This document shows positions 35,019-46,924 of a stretch of 64,000 bases of DNA, one piece after another (the stretch's first letter is position 1; every line of letters starts with the position of its first letter). The notes under the pieces were generated by a model. The model was given only the letters and a program-made list of their open reading frames with translations, did not search any database and was not told where the DNA came from. Where the stretch lies: assembly GCA_951799445.1 (NCBI GenBank), contig OX637295.1, forward strand, positions 5,394,001-5,458,000, written 5' to 3'. The position numbers and the translations under genes were made by a program. This DNA is from Pseudisothecium myosuroides. Lineage: Eukaryota; Streptophyta; Bryopsida; Hypnales; Lembophyllaceae.

Positions 35019-38000
35019 CTAAGGCTTATAATCACTATCCCCTTTTACCTCAGCCCCACTACAATCTCCTCTACTTCTCCATTCCACATCTTCATCGGAT
35101 GTCACTTCCATGTCGTCAGATGAAGAATACAAAGTTCTCACTCCTTCGTGCTGTACTTGCCTTGATGTAGATAATCTCCTTGGTTGGTCCTTGCTCTTTT
35201 CCCTTTTTACTCTTAATATGGCGTTCCTCCTATCTTTATGAAGGGAAGGAATTGTTTTCATTTTCCCCTTCGAAGAAGGAAGACATGCATCAAGGGGAGT
35301 TCTACCTACACCTTGTCTCTTGGTTGGGCTCGCTGCAAAAGGCTCCATTTTCCTTTTCCTTTTGGATTTTATAGAGTGTTGGGCATCCAATTTCACTGCT
35401 CCAGCTCCTCCTTGAATAGTTACCTTCATTGCATTCAAAGACAACGTTGTAGGAGCTGACGATTTTGTCGAGCGCCGTGGTGGTGCATGACCAGATTCCC
35501 GAATAAACATTTCTTCCAATGTCTCGTTCATCTCACCATCGGTCGATGGTAAATTGATTGGAGATGAATTGATACGAGGTTGCATTTTTTTGGAAATTCG
35601 GACAAGTCGTCTTCCTACACCTGAACTTCCTGAGCCATCCAATGCTACACTAGGAGTTTCGCGTGCTACAGGAAGAACACCGCTATATCGTGCTCCTCTG
35701 CATTCTTCAATGACTTGTTTCTTATCTTCATCATGGTCCAAAGAAATTGGGCTCTCAGACCCATGTATCAAACCTCCATCAACATTTCTTTGGACTTCGC
35801 TTGGCTTGTCATTTTCATGACTTCGTTCCCCACTCTTCTCATTTGCCAATACCACAATGGATTGAACACTTGCATTGCCCACATTCATTCGAACATTCAA
35901 CTGACATCCTCCTTTGTCAATGTGCTCTTCATTCTCTTGCACTTCTACCATTGTCATGGATGTACACTTCAAACTTTGAAGAACTTCATCCGCTTTTGGA
36001 GTGTCATCATTGACATTCCTTGTCCCATTCGCCTCCGGATCTTCTACGTAAGCCGCTTCCCCTTGCGATACGATATTTTGGCTATTCAAAAATCCGGTCC
36101 CATCGCAAAATCTAGCTAGGGGAATATTATCTTCATTGTCCATATTGATGTCCTCGTCCGATTCATCGAACTCATAAGCGTCTCGATGATTGACCCCAAA
36201 GTCTTCATTACTGCGATTAGGGCTCTGAAGCGGTCCATTGTCATAGTCCTGCATGTCGTCGTTTATGGCATTTTCCTCACTGAATTGTGGCCCATAATCC
36301 TCGTCAACTTCCTCGTCTTCCGAGATAAACCCCTCTGAATCTTCTGACTCCACGTTCTCATGGTACCACTTCTTCTCATCATTTTCTTTTGATGCCGTTA
36401 AAACTTTCAAATTGTTGTACACATACACCAAATCTGCTGCTCTTTGTGGCTTCAACTTGTTCCGAGATTTGTTGTGGACAAATGAATAGTTACTCCAATT
36501 TCGTTCGCATGAAGATGATGATACTGGTTGGGCCAATATCCTCTTTGCAATTGGAGCAATGAGCTTCCCACATGCACCTTCAAAATCCTACCAAGCATGT
36601 GCCGACAACATCTGTTCGCCCGGGTCTAACATGTTATGGAACGGAGGGGTTCTATGTCGAAAGGCTACAAATTCCCTCACGACCATTGCGTAATCTTCGG
36701 GTTTACAAATTTTCATTATAACTCGCTTGCATGCCTCCGTTGCATTTGTGTCGTCAGCTAGTTCTTTATCGTGCAGCAAGTACGGGTTCAGAAGAGCTCC
36801 TGCATAGTGTAGATCTGTCTCCCCCATTTTTTGTCGGTTCACAAATGAGGCCTGCAGTCGTTCTGCTCGATTTGCGGGCAAAGAAAATGGCTCTTTCTCC
36901 AAGTCCATCACATGTTTCTCTAAACCCTTCATAATATGCAATACCTTTCCCATGCATGGTGTCTTCGCATCCAAGTCGCGTAGAGCAAATACAACTGGAC
37001 CCACTACATCTCGGATATTGACACAACGATTCCAGAAATGCGAATCAAGAACAAATTTCTTGACATCTCGAGACTCAGACCGGGGTTGTGTTTTCCGATT
37101 GTCCTTTAGCTTCCGCACATACTCCACCCACTGCGGATCCACCACACTTTGTTGTAATGCTACTTTGACCTTCAACAAACGGTGAATCATAATAAAATTC
37201 GAGGCAAACCTCGTTTTGGCCGGCAACAACAAGCTATATTTCGTCTCGTGCTTTCGAAATATAGCAAGCGGCATCTGCCTACTCTTGAAGAATTTCACAA
37301 TGGCATGGGCTTTCTTTAGATACTCATCAATCCATTTTTCCTTCCCCCAATCTTTCAACAACAAATTCAAGGCATGCACCACGCATCCTTGAGAATAAAT
37401 GTGTGGATACTTACTGGATACCAAATTCCATGCCGCTTGATTTACCGGAGCATTATCAGCGCTGATTTGTACCACATTGGTGGGACCCACGTGCTCTATA
37501 AACTTTTCCAAGACAGATGCCATATACTCTGCGTTTTTTTCCATCCCGCTTGTATCTACCGATCCAACAAATTCCTCTTCGGCAGAAGATACGAGCATGG
37601 CATTTATCAATGGGCGGTTTGTAACCGAGCTCCATCCATCAATAGACAATGTTGCTCCAAACTTCCTTATGCTATCTTCGGTTCTCCTCAGGAGCTTTGC
37701 CTGAAGGTCCGTCTTTGTTTCGTCAAGCAATTTGCATCGTAGATCATGATATGATGGTGGTGTGTACGGCCTATTCCACTCTACCGTGAGTTTTACTGCT
37801 TCTTTAAAGGCTGGATTTCGGGCTACAGCAAATGGTATATTTGCCGCATAAAAAAAATTGGCCCACACTGCATTCAATTTGCGTTTGTGTGCTTCTTCAA
37901 ATCCATCTATTAGCCTGCTCTGTTTGTACGGCCTACTGCTGGATGCCCTGGGAGTTCCACGTTCACCAGATGTTTCAGTAATTCGATTCCTTTCCGAACC

Positions 38001-38348
38001 CACACGAAGAATTTCTTGCGGTACTGTGCATGAATCTTCCTGTGTAGAATGTGATCTGTCCCTGCCATTGGAGAGGTCACTCCCGTCCGTGGGCATGTTG
38101 TTTCTATCCACATTGTCCACACCCGATCTCCGTGGGAATTTCCCTTCACAACGACGAAATAGACCTCGAATCTCTGATGTCAATTTCGGACAAAGGCAAA
38201 CTCCGGTATCACGAGCACCAGATGCGCCTTCATATCCTAGATGGCTCAACATTCGCGCGGGCTTTTTAGCAAACAACAAGTTGCAAGCCTTGCACTGCAC
38301 TTTACTCGGTGGCACGAGGCCATACCAAGGAGAGAAGTCCTTGCTCAT
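35019..38348 (-). pseudogene. hAT transposase (BED, DUF659, dimerisation domain) with one in-frame TAG
   Basis: Cut-and-paste transposase expected to act on the surrounding element in the nucleus. The start chosen is ATG 38348 (MSKDFSPWYG); the open frame reaches upstream but has no earlier ATG. Order: BED-type zinc finger (residues about 15-55, CKAC..HLGY..CLC), a Ser/Arg-rich linker, and a DUF659/RNase H-like core with SIDGWSS and SADNAPVNQAA carrying catalytic Asp, then CVVHALNLLLKD. The hAT C-terminal dimerisation motif SSSSCERNWSNYSFVHNKSRNKL follows the stop. The TAG at 36588-36590 falls on the second Trp of the conserved WW before that motif, and the frame continues unbroken to TAG 35019. 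About 450 residues of acidic then basic (KSKRKRK) tail follow the dimerisation domain, unusual for hAT proteins. Total is 1110 codons, intronless. Inactive unless read through or complemented. Confidence 0.9.
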
Positions 38349-38589
38349 AGTGACAAGTTTGAATTCCTTATAATTGAACCAATTCAAAATCACAAAGTGC
38401 ACACACAATGTCAGAATCTCAACAGTGTCCAAAATCAGTTTAGCATGATGTGTACAAAGCCTTGAAAATCAAGGCCCCCCCGTCCACTGAACTATGCATT
38501 ACCAAGCAAGGGACACAAAAAATTGCAGCTCCTAGCCCTCGGAAATCTTAGCGTTCAGTTTCTCAGGAGTGCTTCTAAAAACTTTCTTC

Positions 38590-38860
38590 CTTGCACTTAT
38601 ACTCCTAAACTGCTGCCGACCGTTGGAGAGGAAATCTGCTCGCTTTCAACAATCAGTCAGTTTCTGCCGTCCGATTTCCGATCAAGGCGGTCGGCGAAGT
38701 CGGGGCGGTCGGCCGTTCGGAGCGGTCGGCCGGAACCGCCGGTCGGGATAGTCGGGGCGGTCGGCCATTAGGGGCGGTCGGGGAAGTCGGGGCGGTCGGC
38801 CAATCGCGGCGGTCGGGGAAGTCAGGGCGGTCGGCGAAGCTGGGCAATTGCCAGGAGGAA
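38590..38860 (-). promoter_or_regulatory. Promoter of the hAT transposase gene
   Basis: On the minus strand a TATA box, GTATAAGTG, lies at 38594-38603, about 246 bp before the ATG. Upstream (38690-38850) is an array of GGGGCGGTCGG and CGGTCGG(C/G) units. The same order (array, TATA, ATG) occurs at the other three genes of the element. Confidence 0.6.
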
Positions 38861-38903
38861 TTCGGCGTCCACCCATCACTTTAATATGAAGGATAACGGA
38901 TCC

Positions 38904-39130
38904 AGAACATAGAGGATTTAGTAGACGATTGACCCGCCATTGCAATTGGGGGCACTTAAAGGTTTGTTTCATTATTGCTCATGACGAGGTCACGAGTTCG
39001 AATCCTACTCTATCCGGCGCTTATAAATAGTTGTTCTAAACTTCTATTCCACTTCAAGTTGAAATGGGGTACTATAGAGGTTTAGAGCTATTTATGAGTG
39101 CTTTTAACTAGGCCTCAATGTTTTTTTTTA
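38904..39130 (+). repeat. tRNA-like (SINE-like) repeat, copy 2
   Basis: Matches copy 1. It includes GAGGTCACGAGTTCGAATCC, very close to a tRNA T-arm and pol III B box. The homologous block extends from about 38860 to 39248 and is preceded in both places by the GGTCGG array, so the whole array-plus-repeat unit was duplicated. Confidence 0.55.
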
Positions 39131-39248
39131 TCATATTTTCAATTTAATCCACAAATGCCAAAGTCTTTTTCAGATCTTTTAAAAATTTTGCTCTACATTG
39201 AACAGAAACTCAATATTTTTTTGAAGTGAACTTCATTTTCTTTGAACT

Positions 39249-40219
39249 TTAACCTTTAAAGGTTTTTTACTATGTTTTCACCATAATTGTTTGAAAAATG
39301 CCATCTCCAGTACAAGTAGCAAATTCTGGTAAAAAAAATTCCACCATACATATAACCGGAGTATCTCATAGTAAATTATTCAAACAAATTCTGGAAAGAC
39401 TTTTTCAAATTTTCACCATGTACATTGCAAGATAATTAGCTTCTGAATCGACAAACACGCTTTATTGGGCCCTGCGAAAATCAAGGCACCTACACTTCAC
39501 AAAGTCACATTATATAATAAAATGACAAAACCGATTGTAAATCTTTCGGTTCTTTTTCCTAAAGAAGTTGGCCACGTGCTTGAAATTTTTTAAGTTCATT
39601 TGAAATTGTACAATTGTTAGAAAAAAAATAGTAGGTAGAAAGAAGTGGAGAATGAATCAAATCATTAAATTGTTACGAATTTTATTATAGAATTGGAAAG
39701 TGCCAATTCAAACGGTTGTAGTGTTAAAATAAATAATTTGCATCCAATGTTTTCTTTTCTTCCAACAATATTGAAATTTAAATTAAATAAATGACTTCAA
39801 AGCTTTTTTTACAGTAGGGATTCTATAACTACCTTCAAACTAAGAATCCTTATAAATTTTGATTCACTCATTTGAAATAAATGATTGAAGCTTCCCGCGT
39901 ATATATAAATCTATAGAGCCAATTTCAAATTTTTGATTTAATAAAAAGGGATTTTAGAAGAACCTTTTTTTACTTTCCGGGTTGTCCAAACATCAAAGAA
40001 AACTACATAGTACATATCATGCAATAACTTTTTCACTTTGTTACCAAATGTTATGAAAATTGTTGGGCCTTACCGCCTTACAAATATTCCTTGAGTCCTT
40101 GGATACATCATACATCTAGTGTGAAAATTTCAAAGGAAAAAAAATAAAATTTCATTAACAGTGAGTTGCCCAAAATCACTATGTTTCCAGAAAACCATGT
40201 CTTGTACTTCAGGGATTCA
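39249..40219. mobile_element. Type B TTAA MITE (copy 1)
   Basis: The left end TTAACCTTTAAAGG is clear; the right end CTTCAGGGATTCA is degenerate, with TTAA mutated to TTCA. It shares with the other type B copies the phrases TTTTCACC, CACTTCACAAAGTCACAT, TTGGCCACGTGCTT, AATTGTACAA, CTTCCCGCGTATATA and ATGCAATAACTTTTT. Non-coding. Confidence 0.7.
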
Positions 40220-41738
40220 CTATATAAATTCAATTTCTGCATACGAACCCTTAAACATCAAGATTATTCTCTACAATTTTAAATGCGAGGAAAATTTCTA
40301 CAAAGCACTACTTCAAAGAATATTCCGGCTTTAATATACACATTCAAGTTCTGCATTCTGAATTATACATTCCGCCTAATACATTTAAAGTCAACAATGC
40401 TGTCTCTAATATTTTTCTATACCGATAGCAAGGAAAAATTTGAAATTTCTTCTACATTCAACTACAAGCAAAATACCATCATTTCTTTATTAAAAATTTG
40501 TTGGACTGCATTTGAATGGACATTCTTCTGGCATGATGAATTCCTAATATTCTTGTGTTCTTCATATCTATGACCTCATTTTTGCAAGTCCAACTTCAAA
40601 CTACATTCAAGGATTCAAGGCTGTCTTGGCTTGGACAGCCACTTGCCCACTTGACCACTTCGTATACTTGTACATTTGTAATTCTAGCGAAATTAGATAA
40701 ATATGTATTCTAATAACACCAACTCTAACGAACACATATGGAAACAAAGTGATAACAAAAGTATTTCCACAAATGAAGTTCACTATCATCGAAGCAAAAT
40801 GAAAAAAGACTAAAAGTTTGAATCTATTATCATTCAAGACCTGAACGTTGAAGACCTTATGGATTAAAGGACCTACTGCGAACAAAATTCATGACAATAA
40901 AAATTTTCTATTCAAAGATTATATAATCATGATTCATGAAGGTGTTTTAAGTGCAAAAATGACTTCAAAAGTTGAAGTCTTCCGAGCCTCTTTTCCCTTT
41001 CCAAATCTATGAAGTTAGTAAGCAAAAACATTAAGGTTTAGGGGTTTATCACATGCACAATCTCAATCAGTTCACGGCTTCTTAAATTGTACTCTACATT
41101 TCTCTAAATGAATTTTTAATGTGCTTTTGCTTCCAACGTCTACTGTTTTGAGCGCTCATTTTGAAGAACATTGAATAATAAGGAAAATCAAGATTGAAAC
41201 TGGTACCCTTGTACAAAATCATTTATAGCAAAATCATAGTCGATCATTCCAAAATGGGTTTTTTGGCCATAAAATTAGACTTCATACGGTATTTCTTTGG
41301 CATGTTCATTGTTAATTAGAGCGACTTTGTTATTTTTTTTTTAAATTCAAAGTTTTGTCCCCACCCAAATTTGAAGCCAAGGGCATTTACGGTTCTATGA
41401 ATTAGAGTCGCAAAAAATGAATGAACTTCTCTGTTCCATATGCAAGGAATAATAGACATTGACAAATCATAAACACAACATTATCTTGCAATGTAATCAC
41501 GCAAAACATATATTTTACAAAATTGTTTGAAGGTGCATTCAAAAGTACCATAAAGTCATAGCAAAATCAAAACATATTTGTATTGCATATATATTTGCAT
41601 TTTATAAGCAGCTCATAACATACCAAGAGTACTATGAAATATTGAACGTCAATCCTCAATTCCTCATGACATCCAAACGACACTCTCTAGTCCATATACT
41701 TCTACTTTAAAAAAACCAAAGTCCAACTACATCATTCT
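40220..41738. other. Gene-free AT-rich spacer
   Basis: Between a MITE and the 3' end of the RING gene. No supported coding frame; frames at 40283-40573 plus and 40607-40885 minus match nothing known to me. Confidence 0.4.
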
Positions 41739-44700
41739 TCAGCACCTGCCACTACCTTCTCCCGAAACAGGAGATGTCCCTTCTCCAGCCAAGAGTCTTC
41801 TAGCAGCTTGTCGAGTTTGGCGTTGTTGACTTACTCGAACAATGCGCCCTCCGGATTTCACTTCTTCGTCAACCTTGGAAAACAACCGCTTTGATTCCGG
41901 AGAGTGGTCATCCTCATCTTCAACCCTACGTTTCCTCTTCCTCGCGGGAGTCAAATCTACTTCGCCGGCGCTCAGAGCTCTCAAAGCAACATCCACTCGA
42001 TCTACCATCGCGTTCACTACCACATCATCGTCTTCGGATTGCAAATTGTTCGGTCGATCTCCTTGCAACAAGAATGCCCTCCATTGAATTATAATGTCGG
42101 ACATCCTCCTGTCGAATGCCCCTGCCACATCTACTAATGCATGCTCTGTACTTGTTGCTGCATCTACTTGGACAAGAGCGCGAACTTTTGCAGCCTCTTC
42201 CAACTTGGACAAGAAGAAGGCCCTGCCAATCAAAGTGTGGTTATACGCGCCGTACTGCTCCTTAAACTCTTTCGGACCCTCCACCTCCACCCAATTGCCA
42301 TCTGGCCCTTTTTTCACCTCCTTTTCAGGAAATCGGAAGAATTTCTGGTGCTGCAAGCTCCAATGCCCCCCCATGTTGCGACAAAATAATTCACGACCCT
42401 CTTCATTTTCAATAACTCGTGCTCGCAACTCCACCTCTCTGTTCATAGTCATCCACATGAGATCATCTACCGGTTCTTGGGACTCCTCGTAAAGTCCATG
42501 CTTTCGCTCATTTGCATCCCATGTCAGAGGTTTTCCCCAATGCAAGTAATTCGAAAACTTGTATGGTCCTTGGTCCAATGGAAGGTTCCAACGATTGTAT
42601 TCGTGGCCAGGGGGCATCACTTCCAAAATCCCAAGCATTTCATAGAACCTAGGACTCAAAGGAGAGCGACACTCCGCACAAACTGAACGAATGAGCGATG
42701 CTCTAACCATGCATGTTACATGGAAAGTGTGACGACATTGGCCCATAGTTAGAGCTCCTTCAGGACCAAAGGGGCCTTGACAAACACTACAATGACCCTC
42801 CAAGATGCCCGGAGCCGGATCACAAGCGTGCACTACAACCTTCTCATGCTTCTTGATGTGTGCTGAAAGTGTATTGTAAGGCACCCATCCTTCCTCTGCT
42901 TCGAAGGTCCAATTCACATTCTTAATTGGTGATTCCTTCTTCGTGTGATTCAAGCGCTCAAACATGACATCCATGTCTCCCCAACATGTAATTTCGGTAT
43001 ACCCCCTAATTCCTTGATGGAACGCATTTTGGAACCTCTTTAAAGAGGTCTCAATGGCAGTACAATCTTCAGCCGACTTCATTGCCAATTTTTGAAGCCC
43101 TTGCATTGCTCGGGATACCACGGAGGGCCTGTCTTGGAGAATCTGCATCCATGCCAACCACCGATACTCCAATCCGTACCCGGGCATATAGTGACGCAAG
43201 TCCATTGTCTGTTTCATTTGTTCCAAGTCCGACTGAAGAAGGGCTTTTTCTCGAATTGTTTCATTCAATTTTTGTTTCAGCTCTTCAAACTCCTGACCTT
43301 CAGTTTGCATGGAAGCATCCATCAGTGTCGGGGTAGGGTTATTGGTGGAGGGTCGTACCTGCACTTCCCATCTATGGGTTTCCTCCTCGTCATCCAAATG
43401 CACAACTTCGGTCTCCTGCACTGCTTGAACTTTATCGAAAGGAAGAGAGAGTTTATCCTCACTTTCTTGACTTGGCTCCACAGACGGGGGTTTCACATTG
43501 TCTGTGATGGGTACCCCTTCATGCATGCGATTGAATTTAATGAGTTCAGTTTCTAATCTTTCATTCTCATCCACACGGACAAGCATTAATGAATTCCTGC
43601 GCTTTTCTGCCTTCACAAGCTTTTTCTCCATCTGCACTTGTCGGGCCAAGTCCTTGCACTTTGCCTTCAACTTCATGTTTTCTGACTCCAAGAGAAGCAC
43701 CTCGCTTGCTTTGCCTACATTGTCGTCGAGAAGTGGTACCATGGACTTTGTGAAATCCAAGAAAGACAAGGCACCAGTCATCAATTCTGGAGAGACTCTA
43801 GAAAATTCTTGCGCCATCTCGATAATCCTTGGCGTAATTTGAGCTACAAGTCGAGCTAAAGAAGTTAGCAAGAAAGCAGTTTCCACAACCGATGGCTTGA
43901 TAGCTCCCCATAAATGCACTCCAGAGCTGCTGGCCTCGTGGTTGGGGTCATTTTTCTGAAGCTCTTCTTGATGCTTCTTCCACCGATTGTCGCAGTCTAG
44001 CAGGAATTCCACTTCCTTGGTAGTTTGCATTAGACCAAGGTTCTCCACTGGGTCATCACCTGGTGGTGACAAATGTGGATGCTCGCTTTCAGGCTCTATC
44101 CCATCAATAAAAAGGTTCATGGCATCGTCCTGGGGTTCTTTTCCGTGTCTTCGTGTCGGTTGTACTTCCATTTCTGGACTTAGGATTGGACTTGACGGTA
44201 AAGACGAAGGCGGAAGAGGTGTGTACATCAAGGGCTGTAGAGCATTGCTCTCTAGAAGACTATCAATTCTAGCATTGGCCCTTGCAACTTCTTTGTCGCC
44301 AACCTCCTTTCGTGGCAAAATAGGTGCCCCATTTCCTATCGCGGGGCCGCGTTTGTTTGGAGCAGTCTCTCGACCTAACACAGTACTCAAAATCGGTTTG
44401 GAAGTCAAACACATTTGAGGAGTCAGAAACACCAGTCTCTTTGCGCCTCCCGAAGCGGTATTGCTCACTTTCACTGGGGGAGTTGGTAAGACTTCTTCTA
44501 TTGTACCTCCCGCGAGGGCATTGCCAACTTCCGCAAGGGCATGCAATGAACCCAATTGCGCTGCATTACTTGTCCCCTCCCCAACCTCCGTTGTATGCGT
44601 TGTAGTAATTTGTAATGCTTCTTTGGGTTTTGCCTGAGGCTTGGGGGGACAATGGGGAATATCTTTCTGGTTTCTTCCAATCAGAAGTGGACACTGTGCT

Positions 44701-45134
44701 ATTGTCGGAAACGTACTCCAATCCACTTTGCGGCCCAGTATGAGTTCCGCATAAACCATAGATGCCAAGGTATAATTGATGTACCCCTTACTCATTCCCT
44801 TGTCTCCAAAAAGCGCCCGCCAGACCTCCTTCGATCGACAAACAAATTGCGAGTTTTGGCAACTCCCTGGTTTGCAACCGAAAGCCCGTGTGTGGACCGG
44901 GTGAAAATCTCGAGGCCACAACTTGCCAATGTGGTACATTTTAACATACTGCTTGCAGATTTTGGAGGTCCAATACTCTGCTCCCTCTTCCTCCCATCCG
45001 CTTTCGGCTTTGATGTCAGGATTATCTAAAATCTCATAATGAAGCTCATGTTTGGCTCCCTTCTGTTTAATCCTTTTCGTGTTATCACCACCTGAAGTCA
45101 TCCCATCGGTAGTCGCATCACCTTCACCAGTCAT
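41739..45134 (-). CDS. RING-H2 coiled-coil protein, transposon cargo
   Basis: Single-exon gene of 1131 residues; start is ATG 45134 (MTGEGDATTDG), since the longer frame begins at a non-ATG codon. Residues about 45-150 form a domain also found in the 51128 protein: GWEEE..WTS.ICKQYVKMYHIGKLW..VDWSTFP, with conserved Cys and His. Residues about 150-470 are low-complexity. Coiled coils are likely at about 473-530 and 611-648. A RING finger of C3H2C3 type lies at about 775-822 (CSVC, GQCRHTFHVTC, CAEC), so it may be an E3 ubiquitin ligase, though a structural role is possible. A basic nuclear-localisation-like ARKRKRR lies near the C-terminus. No transposase motifs. It reads toward the left end of the element, like the transposase. 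The full-length protein is not a family I recognise. Confidence 0.88.
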   Translation of the reverse strand: MTGEGDATTDGMTSGGDNTKRIKQKGAKHELHYEILDNPDIKAESGWEEEGAEYWTSKICKQYVKMYHIGKLWPRDFHPVHTRAFGCKPGSCQNSQFVCRSKEVWRALFGDKGMSKGYINYTLASMVYAELILGRKVDWSTFPTIAQCPLLIGRNQKDIPHCPPKPQAKPKEALQITTTHTTEVGEGTSNAAQLGSLHALAEVGNALAGGTIEEVLPTPPVKVSNTASGGAKRLVFLTPQMCLTSKPILSTVLGRETAPNKRGPAIGNGAPILPRKEVGDKEVARANARIDSLLESNALQPLMYTPLPPSSLPSSPILSPEMEVQPTRRHGKEPQDDAMNLFIDGIEPESEHPHLSPPGDDPVENLGLMQTTKEVEFLLDCDNRWKKHQEELQKNDPNHEASSSGVHLWGAIKPSVVETAFLLTSLARLVAQITPRIIEMAQEFSRVSPELMTGALSFLDFTKSMVPLLDDNVGKASEVLLLESENMKLKAKCKDLARQVQMEKKLVKAEKRRNSLMLVRVDENERLETELIKFNRMHEGVPITDNVKPPSVEPSQESEDKLSLPFDKVQAVQETEVVHLDDEEETHRWEVQVRPSTNNPTPTLMDASMQTEGQEFEELKQKLNETIREKALLQSDLEQMKQTMDLRHYMPGYGLEYRWLAWMQILQDRPSVVSRAMQGLQKLAMKSAEDCTAIETSLKRFQNAFHQGIRGYTEITCWGDMDVMFERLNHTKKESPIKNVNWTFEAEEGWVPYNTLSAHIKKHEKVVVHACDPAPGILEGHCSVCQGPFGPEGALTMGQCRHTFHVTCMVRASLIRSVCAECRSPLSPRFYEMLGILEVMPPGHEYNRWNLPLDQGPYKFSNYLHWGKPLTWDANERKHGLYEESQEPVDDLMWMTMNREVELRARVIENEEGRELFCRNMGGHWSLQHQKFFRFPEKEVKKGPDGNWVEVEGPKEFKEQYGAYNHTLIGRAFFLSKLEEAAKVRALVQVDAATSTEHALVDVAGAFDRRMSDIIIQWRAFLLQGDRPNNLQSEDDDVVVNAMVDRVDVALRALSAGEVDLTPARKRKRRVEDEDDHSPESKRLFSKVDEEVKSGGRIVRVSQQRQTRQAARRLLAGEGTSPVSGEGSGRC

Positions 45135-45329
45135 GATTGGCAATTTGAAATTGCCTTCACCTCCAATTCAAGAAATACTCCGCAAGTGACGTCCAATGTA
45201 TATGCACAAGTAAAAATGTCAAAAAGTTCCCGTATCAAAAGCTCAATGACTTCAACTCTCCACCATGTAGGAGCAACTGGCGCATAAAGCAACAGAGATC
45301 AGCCGACTTGGCGCCGAAGGGGAGTTGAA

Positions 45330-45770
45330 GTGAGGAGGTCCGAGGAGGCCGTCCGCTCTTATAGCCGACCGACCCCAGACCTAAGCCGCGTCCGCCGCCG
45401 GACCAGCCCCGAACCTCGCGGACCTGCCCCGGATCGACGCGTTCCGCCTCCGCGGCGATCGCCGAAGCCGCAGTCCGCCCCGAACCTCTGCCGACCGCTC
45501 ACCGACCGACCTCAGCGACCGCTCCAAACTGACCGCCCGCCCGAACCAACATACGAAGCCATCCGAACCAAACACGGCCGTTTTAGGGTAGGCCGACCGC
45601 TTTGGACGGCCGTTTTAGGCTAGGCTGACCGCTTCGGACGGCCGTTTCAGGGGCGACCGACCGCTTCGGACGGCCGTTTCAGGGTACGCCGACCGATTCG
45701 GACGGCCGTTTTAAGTTACGCCGACCGATTCGGACGGCCGACCTGGACGACCGCCAGGGTTGACGAAAAT
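45330..45770 (-). promoter_or_regulatory. Promoter and array of the RING gene
   Basis: On the minus strand CTATAAGAG lies at 45356-45364, 222 bp before the ATG. An initiator-like CTCACTTC (plant YTCANTYY consensus) follows about 30 bp downstream at 45327-45334. Upstream to about 45770 is an array of CGACCG and GGACGGCCGTTT units; GACGGCCGTTT(T/C)AG.G.A.GCCGACCG recurs about five times at 45570-45740 with a spacing near 40 bp. Confidence 0.65.
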
Positions 45771-45962
45771 TGTTCACCGCTGCAGAAGACCGACTGTCTG
45801 GAACCTCGGATTCCGCATTCTGCACTAAAACGGTTTGATTCGCTTTTACATTGGATGCATCCTTCTAGAAGCATCCAATGTAGAAGTCATGTAGAAGTAA
45901 TAATGTGTATTGTGATTGAATTTCTTTTTTCATGTTTTAAGGCTCTTGTCTAAGTAGTATTT

Positions 45963-46004
45963 CCTAAACCCTATACCCTAAACCCTAAACCCTAAACCCT
46001 AATC
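45963..46004 (+). repeat. Interstitial telomeric repeat (CCCTAAA)
   Basis: Five to six CCCTAAA units with one variant (CCCTATA). This is the Arabidopsis-type plant telomere sequence. It lies inside the hAT element, between the RING promoter array and a decayed MITE. Confidence 0.9.
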
Positions 46005-46179
46005 AGAAATCGTATGCTACAAATCCTAAATTCAAAACACTGCAATGTGATATAATCAAATGATTCTTCAGTTTTTATTTTGGATCCAATGGAAGGACCA
46101 ATTGTATTAATCCCTAGAGGAGGAAGGTGATATTCCTATCAAAAAACAACTAAAAATTTTCAGTGCTATTTCAAAGAGT

Positions 46180-46920
46180 AAAGAACCATCAAACCTTTCT
46201 TTTTGGGAATATCAAACTATAAGATCTTATTCTTAACTAGTATATGGATACGTAAAAGAAAGCTTCAAAAACTAAACTGTGTATAGTATAAAATATATGA
46301 ATTTAGAAGGAAGAAAATTAGTTTAGTGGCACCTTGCTTGACTATAGTTTTTGGCTTTGAATCTTTGTAGCTCAAGTTTTTAACACTAATGATTTTGATT
46401 ATCCACTTATCTACGTAAAGTAGTTGAATTCATAATGTACCCAAAAAATTTAGGAAAAAAAACACTTGATTTTCACTCATTATAAAATTGTCAAGTAGAA
46501 TTGGATGGAAGATGGAAGAAAAAACGAAACTAGTAATAACTTTTAGATGGAATTGGATCATAATAATCTCAACAGTGAGATTCTTGTAGCTAGGAAATCT
46601 AAGAGACTAAGATTGTCCAACAATTTCCTTGGTAAAATTCTAAAAATAACATCCAATAGTGAATCATTCAAATTTTTTTTTCCTTGAGATTCTTAAATTG
46701 TCCGAAAAAATCAGATTCTGAAGAACTTTTTCATTATTAATCCAAAATTTCAAATTGAAGGGAACAAAGCTTCACATGTAGACAAAAATGTAATCTTTGA
46801 GAAAAACATTCGAAGAAAAAATTACTTTGAATTTCTCTTATTTTTTATTTTTTACTTCTCTCATTGCACTTCGATTAGGATTCAAACTATCAATTATATT
46901 CAATTTTTGGGGCAATTTCA
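46180..46920. mobile_element. Decayed type A MITE copy
   Basis: Shares with 33818-34753 the ordered phrases AGGATCTTAT..ACTAGTAT, TTTTCA.TCATTATAAAATTGTCAAGTAGAA, GGAATTGGATCATAATAATC..GTGAGATT and CAAATTGAAGGGAACAAAGCTT. Ends are not resolvable. Confidence 0.45.
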
Positions 46921-46924
46921 CAAG

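Noticed and set aside
38960..39020. A functional tRNA gene at the TTCGAA motif
   Set aside because: Only the T-arm-like part is convincing; no complete cloverleaf, anticodon arm or acceptor stem was seen.
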